This document shows, piece by piece, positions 57,950 to 64,000 of a DNA stretch of 64,000 bases. The stretch's first letter is position 1. Every line of letters begins with the position of its first letter. Origin of the DNA: Thalassotalea piscium (GTDB lineage Bacteria > Pseudomonadota > Gammaproteobacteria > Enterobacterales > Alteromonadaceae); NCBI RefSeq assembly GCF_030295935.1, contig NZ_AP027362.1, forward strand, positions 3,038,001 to 3,102,000, in the 5' to 3' direction. The notes under the pieces were generated by a model. The model saw only the letters and a list, made by a program, of their open reading frames with translations, was not told where the DNA came from and searched no databases. A program made the position numbers and the translations under genes.

Positions 57950-58822
57950 TTGAAAACGTTAATTATACTAGCAGCTGGCAACGGTACTCGCTTCGGTGGC
58001 CCAAAACAACTTACAGGCTTTGGGCCTTTAAACCGCCCTTTGATGGCTTACAATATCGATAATGCCTACACTGCAGGTTACCGAAATTTTATTATTGTTT
58101 GTCAGCATCAACATCTAAATAAAATAGAGGCTCTGGCGTTTTACCGTAAATATCCAGATAGCCAATATCATACCGTTATACAAAGTAACCAGCACTTACC
58201 TAATGGAGTGTCAATTCCGATTGAGCGAACAAAACCTCTTGGTACAGCGCATGCTCTTTGGTGTTGCCACCAATTAATTAACGAAAACTTTACTGTAATT
58301 AACGCTGATGATTATTACGGCGCACATGCATTTGAGTTGCTGTTTAATGCTAACAAAAAAAATAATAAGCAGCATTATCTAGTTGGTTACCCAATAAGCA
58401 ATACGCTCTCTGAACACGGAGGTGTAAATAGAGGCTTATGTAACATTTCAACAAACAATCAATTAGTCAATATTGCTGAGGTTACCAACATTCGTCAACT
58501 CGACACCAATATTATTGGTAATACGACTCAAGATACATCGATAAAAATTAGTAACTTAGCTTTAGTTTCAATGAACTGTTGGTCATTTCACCCAAGTATT
58601 GTTTCAGTATTAGCCAATTTAATTACACAGTCGTTAACACTATCAAGCAACACTAATGAATGCTTTTTACCCGATGCAGCCATGCAAGCACTAGCACAAA
58701 AAAAAGCATGTGTAGAAGTACTTACTTCACATGATGAATGGTTTGGCGTAACATATGCCGCTGATTCAGATCTTGTCGATAAAAAACTCGCAATATTAAC
58801 AGGTAAAGGGCTATTTCATTAG
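57950..58822 (+). CDS. Sugar-phosphate nucleotidyltransferase
   Basis: 290 residues from a TTG at 57950 with only a weak ribosome site. Starts LIILAAGNGTRFGGPKQL, the pyrophosphorylase loop, and has VINADDYYGAHAF for metal binding. Unlike typical RmlA it diverges in the second half. It would activate a sugar-1-phosphate, plausibly the N-acetylhexosamine-1-phosphate made by the next gene. Confidence 0.75.
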   Translation: MKTLIILAAGNGTRFGGPKQLTGFGPLNRPLMAYNIDNAYTAGYRNFIIVCQHQHLNKIEALAFYRKYPDSQYHTVIQSNQHLPNGVSIPIERTKPLGTAHALWCCHQLINENFTVINADDYYGAHAFELLFNANKKNNKQHYLVGYPISNTLSEHGGVNRGLCNISTNNQLVNIAEVTNIRQLDTNIIGNTTQDTSIKISNLALVSMNCWSFHPSIVSVLANLITQSLTLSSNTNECFLPDAAMQALAQKKACVEVLTSHDEWFGVTYAADSDLVDKKLAILTGKGLFH

Positions 58823-58841
58823 TTAATAATGAAGTTCGAAC

Positions 58842-59936
58842 ATGCGTATGAGCAAAGCAGTAGAGCGCACCGCGATAAATAAAGTACTTCCTCATTATCA
58901 TTGTTCACTCAACAATAGTACCGTCGCGCCTTTAGGTAATGGCTTAATTAATAGTACTTTTTTAGTGCGCTCTATCAATGGTAATTTTGTTTTACAAAAA
59001 ATTAACCCATACGTCTTTAGCAAACCCGCTGAAGTCATTAATAATGCCGAGCTTATTAACAATCACTTACTAAGCAAACAAGCACAAGGTCAATATCAAT
59101 TAACACCAATGCGGCAAATTAAAAACAACCTAGAAAGTGTATTTTCTTTGGTGGAAAATGAGTATTGGCGAGCAATAGAGTACATCCCTAATTGTTATAC
59201 GGTTGAAGTTGTAGAGACACCAGAGCAGGCTCAACAAGTTGCCAATGCTTTTGCTAAATTTACCTACGCACTAGGTGATTTTCCAGCACATGAACTCACA
59301 ACAATCATACCAAATTTTCACAGCTTGAATCACCGGTTATTACAATTACAAACTGCAGTAGAGAAAAACTCTTGTGACCGTTTAACGCTTTGCTCTGAAT
59401 TAGTTGCTTTTTGTTTTGCGCAGCATCAATTTATTGAACAAGTCGCGACGCTTGAGCACAACCTACCACTACGCGTGACCCATAATGACACTAAAATTAA
59501 TAACCTATTGTTTAGTGCCAATAACAACAAACCAATAGCCGTAATTGATTTAGACACCTGCATGCCAGGTTTTATCATGCATGATTTTGGCGATATGGTT
59601 AGAACCTGCTGTTCAAACTTACCAGAAGACGGCACAAACCTTGAAAAGATGCAGGTACGAGAAGATATCCTCTCAGCGTTAGCCCAAGGTTATTTAGGTG
59701 AATTAGATACTAAAATTAGCGTATTAGAAAAACAAAGTTTAGTGATTGGTGCTCAACTTCTGCCTTTTATGATAGGTATTAGGTTTTTAACTGACTTTAT
59801 AGACGGAGATAAGTATTTTCATACCGATTATAAGAGCCATAATTTAGATCGTGCTAAAAACCAAATCAAACTGTACTCATCACTACAGGAAATACAGCCT
59901 AAAATTCAGGAGATGATTGTAAACTTTACACAATAG
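58842..59936 (+). CDS. APH-fold sugar kinase, N-acetylhexosamine 1-kinase-like
   Basis: 364 residues. APH fold: GNGLINSTFLVRSINGNFVLQKIN (in part) for nucleotide binding, catalytic VTHNDTKINNLLF and the metal site AVIDLDTCMPGF, ending with a helical lobe. Length and the NGLINSTF / VLQKINPYVF stretch match NahK-type enzymes of bifidobacteria that phosphorylate GalNAc/GlcNAc at C1. Twenty bases after the nucleotidyltransferase gene. Confidence 0.8.
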   Translation: MRMSKAVERTAINKVLPHYHCSLNNSTVAPLGNGLINSTFLVRSINGNFVLQKINPYVFSKPAEVINNAELINNHLLSKQAQGQYQLTPMRQIKNNLESVFSLVENEYWRAIEYIPNCYTVEVVETPEQAQQVANAFAKFTYALGDFPAHELTTIIPNFHSLNHRLLQLQTAVEKNSCDRLTLCSELVAFCFAQHQFIEQVATLEHNLPLRVTHNDTKINNLLFSANNNKPIAVIDLDTCMPGFIMHDFGDMVRTCCSNLPEDGTNLEKMQVREDILSALAQGYLGELDTKISVLEKQSLVIGAQLLPFMIGIRFLTDFIDGDKYFHTDYKSHNLDRAKNQIKLYSSLQEIQPKIQEMIVNFTQ

Positions 59937-59966
59937 CAATTTCCTCCTTTATAAACTTTAAATTAC

Positions 59967-60618
59967 TTATAACATAGACTTATTAGTATATGTTGCCTTT
60001 TCAAAGTCTTGCACATTCATTGCAATATTGTGAACATGAGGGAACATTTCAGCAAGCTTTTGCACAATACATCTAGAGAGTTCAGTCTTTTGCTCAGTTG
60101 AACGACCTTCCATAATATGAGAAAACACATGGATAAAGTCTTCTTTTTTATTGCCGACAAGATATGTTTTATAAGGGTTTATACCAATTGAAATAACTAT
60201 TTGACCAATTCAGAGCATCGTCAGGGAAGTTAGAACAAAGCAAATTGGTGCAGGTGTAGTATTCTCCATCCAATCAATTTGTAAAGTTATCACTTTTCTG
60301 ACGAGCTCCCAAGGGCGAGTTTAAAAGGCTTATACGCAGCGTTACTGATTTTGATAAGGTCCACATGGAAGTGGGATAGTAGGGTAACGCAGGAGCAGTT
60401 ACCGAGAATAACCATTATCTGTGATCAGTGCCTTGCCTTTAAGCCTTTTAATTCTCGCTGAATGAGCAAATATTTTTTTCAATTGGTATTCTCACTTTTA
60501 TGTCATTTTCATCAAATAACCCCGTTAAATAGGCAGAGCTATGTATTTGTTCGTTAATAACGTTTTCTTTATGGGAAGACAAAATACTTTCTGAGCAATC
60601 TATAATAAAATGTGGCAT
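59967..60618 (-). pseudogene. CHMI-type tautomerase gene interrupted by a repeat
   Basis: The 5' part (60490-60618) reads MPHFIIDCSESILSSHK through YLTGLFDENDIKVRI with AAGGAG before the ATG. The 3' part (59967-60180) reads NPYKTYLVGNKKEDFIHVFS through MNVQDFEKATYTNKSML then stop. They join as VRI-NPY to give a normal 5-carboxymethyl-2-hydroxymuconate isomerase of about 115 residues, with catalytic Pro1 intact. The repeat at 60181-60489 splits it, so it is inactive unless excised. Confidence 0.88.
60181..60489. mobile_element. 309-bp repeat element inside the CHMI gene
   Basis: Ends are inverted: ATACCAATTGAAA (60181-60193) and TTTCAATTGGTAT (60477-60489). Contains the hairpin GGTAAC-GCAGGAGCA-GTTACC (60383-60403) shared with 43798 and 50622. 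No coding frame; a non-autonomous element or repeat insertion. Removing it with a two-base target restores the interrupted gene. Confidence 0.8.
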
Positions 60619-60650
60619 GCGTTCTCCTTATTAGCGACTCTAAATCGGTT

Positions 60651-60670
60651 ACATAGTCATATGACTATGT
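60651..60670. promoter_or_regulatory. Perfect 20-bp palindrome, candidate operator
   Basis: ACATAGTCAT followed by its reverse complement ATGACTATGT, 33 bases before the CHMI start and 200 before the MarR gene. Symmetry and size suit a MarR-type dimer, which would control the CHMI promoter; that pairing is inference. Confidence 0.6.
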
Positions 60671-60671
60671 G

Positions 60672-60706
60672 ATACCAATTGAAAAAATGTCTCCTTCAAT
60701 TGGTAT
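60672..60706. repeat. Short ATACCAATTGAA hairpin
   Basis: ATACCAATTGAA (60672-60683) and TTCAATTGGTAT (60695-60706) form a perfect 12-bp stem with an 11-base loop. Same ends as the 309-bp element, so a solo pair of its termini. Confidence 0.7.
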
Positions 60707-60869
60707 TAACCTCAGCTTTGGTGATGTTACAGCATTTAGCATAAAGACGTGACAATTTAGAATGGCATAGTCGTCATTAGAACAAATTAAATTTTAGAAT
60801 TTATATCACACCATTCGTTAAATATTTGTTAGATTAGTCACTATCGTTAGCATTAGTAAACAATGGACT

Positions 60870-61316
60870 ATGTCAATTCTTGTATTAGAACAGTTTTTTC
60901 CTTATCAACTTACGCATTTACAAGCACTTGTAACCGATAATATCGCTCAGATTTATACAGGCCAGTTTGATCTTTCTCCACAACAATGGCGTGTATTGGC
61001 AGTTCTGGGAAATAACGAATTACTTACGGCAAAAGAAATAAGTGTGCGCGCCAACTTAGAGAAAATGCCAACAAGTAGAGCCATAAGTGGATTACTTACA
61101 CAAAAGCTTCTGGTTAAAAGCGTACACGACGGTGATAAGCGCTGTTCACTCCTGAATTTAACCAAGAAAGGTCAAGATCTTTATCAACAACTTGTGCCAT
61201 TAGCCCTAAAACGTGAGCAAGAGCTGCTGTCTGTACTCAATGAGAAAGAACAAGCACAAATCCAGCTAATATTTAAAAAACTTGCCAAACAAGCGAAACA
61301 ACTTAAAAGCAATTAA
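60870..61316 (+). CDS. MarR-family transcriptional regulator
   Basis: 148 residues: winged-helix MarR fold (LSPQQWRVLAVLGN, LTAKEISVRANLEKMPTSRAISGLLTQ with the recognition helix, and the wing DGDKRCSLLNLTKKG). Similar in size to HpaR-type regulators of hydroxyphenylacetate genes, which would suit the divergent CHMI gene. That gene is now broken. Confidence 0.9.
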   Translation: MSILVLEQFFPYQLTHLQALVTDNIAQIYTGQFDLSPQQWRVLAVLGNNELLTAKEISVRANLEKMPTSRAISGLLTQKLLVKSVHDGDKRCSLLNLTKKGQDLYQQLVPLALKREQELLSVLNEKEQAQIQLIFKKLAKQAKQLKSN

Positions 61317-61346
61317 CAAGCGAGTGAAAAATAGAACAGTATGGTT

Positions 61347-62483
61347 TTAATTAACCGTTATAAATTGCTCATAACAACGCTTTATTTCTTGAGACTTCAA
61401 GTAGTGGTCACTGCGAAGCTCTAGTTCATGTTCATCAATCAATTTACTGTGCCAAAGCGCTTGTAATTCGCTTAGCTTATTAGCTTCATAAATAAAAAAA
61501 CCTAAACGGTTTTGTGGTAACACCTTTTCTCTTGGCGTTTCTGGTTTTATTTTAAGCTGTAACGCTAAAGCACGGAGAATAGGCTCAGGCAGTTGCCAAT
61601 ACTTTGCAATTTCAAATGACAACCGTTGACCGTATCGTTCAACTAATAATTGAAAAGCCAATGTATTAGGTTGTTCATCAGGGCTTACATGGCTGAAAGC
61701 TTCGATCATAATTTGAAAAATAACCATCACACCTAAGTTACACACTAGTCCAACGAAGTATGCGGTATTAGCTTGTTCTTTAATATCGCTATCTGCAACA
61801 GCGGCTTGGGCTATGGCACCACACTGCAAACAATGCTGCCATATTTTGTCACCAAACTGCTTGTAATATACATTAGGGCTAGGCACAAATCGCTTTAAAT
61901 AACTGTATATAACGCCTTGCAATAAACCTTTACTTCCCATTGCCATAAAAGCTGACTTTAAGTCAGTTACAGGTTTTGAACTTCGCTGAAAACCTGCACT
62001 ATTTGCTAGTGTTATCACCTCTGTAGCCATACTAGGCTCTTGGCTGATAGTTTTGATGAGAATATTAACGTCAAAGTCTGGTTTATTAATTTCACTCATT
62101 AGTAGTGTTATTGAAAGTGGTAACACGGGTAATGCATTAAATATCGGTTGCGGTGATTCTCTGGGGTAAACTAATAACGCTTCAATCTTATTACTGACAA
62201 ATTCACTCAAAGGATCTAATATTTTTTGTTGGTTCACATCCCCAAATAAATAGGAAAAAAACTGCTCCCTCTGTGCGTCAGTGATCTCTGCTTTTTTAAT
62301 GACTGATGAAGTGATTAACGTGTTATTTTCAGCATTGGTATTTAACTGCTTTTGAATATCATCCACAGTTTTTTTAGCTAACCCAACTTCATCAGCACGG
62401 CTAGCTTCGAAATAATGATAATTCGCTTCTACTTTTTTAGTCGTCAATGAAGGAAATAAACTTTTGATCAGCTTAGCAAACAC
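61347..62483 (-). CDS. HDOD-domain signalling protein
   Basis: 378 residues. N-terminal helical region of unknown role (1-115), then an HDOD domain (about 120-300: LPVLPLSITLLMSEINK, MATEVITLANSAGFQR, LKSAFMAMGSKGLLQGVIYS, FVGLVCNLGVMVIFQI) lacking the metal-binding HD pair needed for catalysis. HDOD proteins regulate, often in motility or cell-cycle signalling. Ends two bases after the FabH-like gene's stop region. Confidence 0.85.
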   Translation of the reverse strand: MFAKLIKSLFPSLTTKKVEANYHYFEASRADEVGLAKKTVDDIQKQLNTNAENNTLITSSVIKKAEITDAQREQFFSYLFGDVNQQKILDPLSEFVSNKIEALLVYPRESPQPIFNALPVLPLSITLLMSEINKPDFDVNILIKTISQEPSMATEVITLANSAGFQRSSKPVTDLKSAFMAMGSKGLLQGVIYSYLKRFVPSPNVYYKQFGDKIWQHCLQCGAIAQAAVADSDIKEQANTAYFVGLVCNLGVMVIFQIMIEAFSHVSPDEQPNTLAFQLLVERYGQRLSFEIAKYWQLPEPILRALALQLKIKPETPREKVLPQNRLGFFIYEANKLSELQALWHSKLIDEHELELRSDHYLKSQEIKRCYEQFITVN

Positions 62484-62486
62484 TCT

Positions 62487-63554
62487 TTAGCCCTTACTAT
62501 TAATGATATTTTCTACCAGAGTTAAACCCGACTCCTTACATTTAGCTAATTCAACATCACTGGATGCACTAGGCGTAATACTATTGCCCCACTTTATTAA
62601 ATGAGCACTCCAAGTTAATCCGCCACCAAAAGCTGGCATCAATAAAGTATCTCCTGGCTGAACCCTGCCCTCTTCAACAGCTTCAACAAGTGCAACCATG
62701 ATGGTAGCCGCCGACATGTTGCCGTATTTTTCAATATTAACAAAAACCTTGTCTTTATCCATTTTCAGTTTTTTAACTAACGTATCAATAATACGTAAAT
62801 TAGCTTGGTGAGGCACGACTAGATTAATATTTTCAGCTAAGACTCCTGACTTTTCTAGCACCTTATCGCAAGCTTGTGCCATACCTGACACTGCTTTTTT
62901 AAAGATTTCTTGCCCTATAAACGCCCAGTTAGATTCACCAAAATATTTCTGCTGATTAGCATATTTCATACCCCAACCGTGCACAGATAAAATATCACGT
63001 GCTTCACCATAGCAACCTAACGACTCAGCTAATACCCCGGTTTTTTCATCACAACTTTCTAAATATAGCGCTGCTGCTCCATCACCAAATAGCACGGCAA
63101 CATCGCGATTAGTCCAGTCCATAATAGGCGAGATACATTCGGCGCCAATAACAAGTGCTGAAGAAACAACACCGCTGCGGATCATAGAATTAGCAACGGT
63201 TAAACTATACATACCGCCAGTACAAGCCGTGCTTACGTCAATACATGCAGCTTTTTCTGCCCCTAGTAAACGTTGTACATTCGACGCTGCATTAGGACAA
63301 ATTTCATCAAAAGTGGTGCTACCAAACACAATTAGATCTACGTCTTGTGGTGTTTTTCCTGCTGCCGCTAAAGCGCGCTGACATGCAACATAAGCTAACT
63401 CACTAACATTTACATGTGAAATCCGACGTTCTTTCATACCGGTACGTGAGGTGATCCATTCGTCACTGGTTTCTAAAAATGTCGCCAGATCATCATTGGT
63501 TAATACGGCAGGCGGTAAACACTTTCCCCAACCGCTAATATTGGCATATGTCAT
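62487..63554 (-). CDS. 3-oxoacyl-ACP synthase III-like (FabH family)
   Basis: 355 residues, thiolase fold. Catalytic Cys in DVSTACTGGMYSL, His in VPHQANLRII and Asn in EKYGNMSAATI; start DEWITSRTGMKERRI is typical. A second, non-operonic FabH-like protein of this kind is common in marine bacteria; the acceptor may be an acyl-ACP or another thioester. Primary fabH normally sits in the fab cluster, so this one may have a special role. Confidence 0.88.
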   Translation of the reverse strand: MTYANISGWGKCLPPAVLTNDDLATFLETSDEWITSRTGMKERRISHVNVSELAYVACQRALAAAGKTPQDVDLIVFGSTTFDEICPNAASNVQRLLGAEKAACIDVSTACTGGMYSLTVANSMIRSGVVSSALVIGAECISPIMDWTNRDVAVLFGDGAAALYLESCDEKTGVLAESLGCYGEARDILSVHGWGMKYANQQKYFGESNWAFIGQEIFKKAVSGMAQACDKVLEKSGVLAENINLVVPHQANLRIIDTLVKKLKMDKDKVFVNIEKYGNMSAATIMVALVEAVEEGRVQPGDTLLMPAFGGGLTWSAHLIKWGNSITPSASSDVELAKCKESGLTLVENIINSKG

Positions 63555-63703
63555 GGATAACCTTAATATTGTTTGTGCTGCAACGATTACAGCATAGTTG
63601 CTTTATATTTTATAGAATAAAGTGGTCGATGGGTAAAGTCTACAGATAGTACCAGTTCAAATGCTACATTTATCAATGACGATAGAAAGGTTCCTTTCTC
63701 AAG

Positions 63704-63733
63704 ATATAAAGATCAACGAGTTGATCTTTATAT
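63704..63733. repeat. Perfect 14-bp inverted repeat
   Basis: ATATAAAGATCAAC (63704-63717), loop GA, GTTGATCTTTATAT (63720-63733). Lies between the FabH-like gene's start and the end of the partial gene; a terminator for the latter is possible though no T run follows. A small GAAAGG/CCTTTC dyad is at 63685. Confidence 0.6.
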
Positions 63734-63754
63734 TTCATTCATTCTCTAAGGTCC

Positions 63755-64000
63755 TCATTCTTTTATTTTAATTACATTCGCATGCCAATATTGCCAAATC
63801 ATATGATTTTCATCTTCAACTAAATACTTGGGTTTCAGATAGTTTTTATAAGTATATCGATATAGCTGACGTGGCTTCCGTTGCTCTTGATCAGATGCAG
63901 ATGCGGTGAATTGGGCTTTGTGTGTACTCAACCATTGCACAAATTCCTTACTATATTCCTCACCTGCCACGTCTAATAACTTTTTATAGCCATCAAAATA
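63755..64000 (-). CDS. Unknown protein, C-terminal part (cut by window edge)
   Basis: The frame is open to base 64000, so only the last 81 residues are seen: FDGYKKLLDVAGEEYSK, then FVQWLSTHKAQFTA, basic middle and YLVEDENHMIWQYWHANVIKIKE at the end. No family recognised. Confidence 0.55.
   Translation of the reverse strand, partial: YFDGYKKLLDVAGEEYSKEFVQWLSTHKAQFTASASDQEQRKPRQLYRYTYKNYLKPKYLVEDENHMIWQYWHANVIKIKE

Overview
The window looks like chromosome of a marine, low-GC gammaproteobacterium of the Alteromonadales, probably near Colwellia or Thalassotalea. This is inferred from the AT-rich sequence, the conserved rapA, lptD-surA-pdxA-rsmA-apaG-apaH and rplU-rpmA-obgE/ispB blocks, and many small dispersed repeats with ATACCAATTGAAA ends. 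No rRNA, tRNA or CRISPR array was recognised.

Left part (1-27 kb) is accessory. At the left edge lie the first two genes of what looks like a Qat anti-phage system (KAP ATPase QatA and the start of QatB), just downstream of a serine recombinase with a res-like palindrome at its start. Next comes a minus-strand stress cassette: an ArsB/NhaD-type antiporter, a small secreted protein, a CBS protein, two 85-residue proteins with an HPF-like layout, and an extra signal peptidase II. From 6.3 to 19 kb is a coherent regulon around a PmrA/PmrB-type two-component system. Three perfect CTTAAG-N5-CTTAAG boxes sit 43-49 nt before (i) a cytochrome c gene just after dgkA, (ii) an LTA-synthase-like glycerophosphotransferase followed by a cytochrome b561, and (iii) an apparent eleven-gene minus-strand operon. 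That operon encodes a thermostable-hemolysin-family (acyltransferase-like) protein, an AMP-dependent acyl ligase, a haem-oxygenase-fold diiron-type enzyme, a short-chain dehydrogenase, a TPR protein, the response regulator and kinase themselves, and a degenerate cupredoxin/FTR1/outer-membrane set. I read the first four genes as an uncharacterised acyl-derived metabolite or lipid pathway under envelope-stress control; this is the most interesting system here. From 19 to 27 kb the region is poorly known and partly decaying: three unknown genes, a PIN-PhoH protein with a truncated paralogue, two genes with apparent frameshifts, and a 233-bp MITE whose terminal repeat supplies the stop codon of a solute-binding protein gene.

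Middle part (27-50 kb) is core genome: rapA, an RluA-type pseudouridine synthase, a DUF3530 protein, djlA, the cell-wall recycling pair murU-amgK, the lptD-surA-pdxA-rsmA-apaG-apaH operon, a chemoreceptor, DUF2750, a radical SAM protein, folA, obgE, rpmA, rplU and ispB.

Right part (50-64 kb) has a fused 2-oxoacid dehydrogenase E1 with a malonyltransferase-like partner, glutaryl-CoA-type acyl-CoA dehydrogenase with a divergent LysR regulator, a putative N-acetylhexosamine salvage cluster (GH109-like enzyme, nucleotidyltransferase, NahK-like kinase), a CHMI-type tautomerase gene split by a 309-bp repeat element next to a MarR gene, an HDOD protein and a FabH-like synthase. Several repeats share a hairpin with the invariant loop GCAGGAGCA but different stem sequences, including a compensatory base-pair change.
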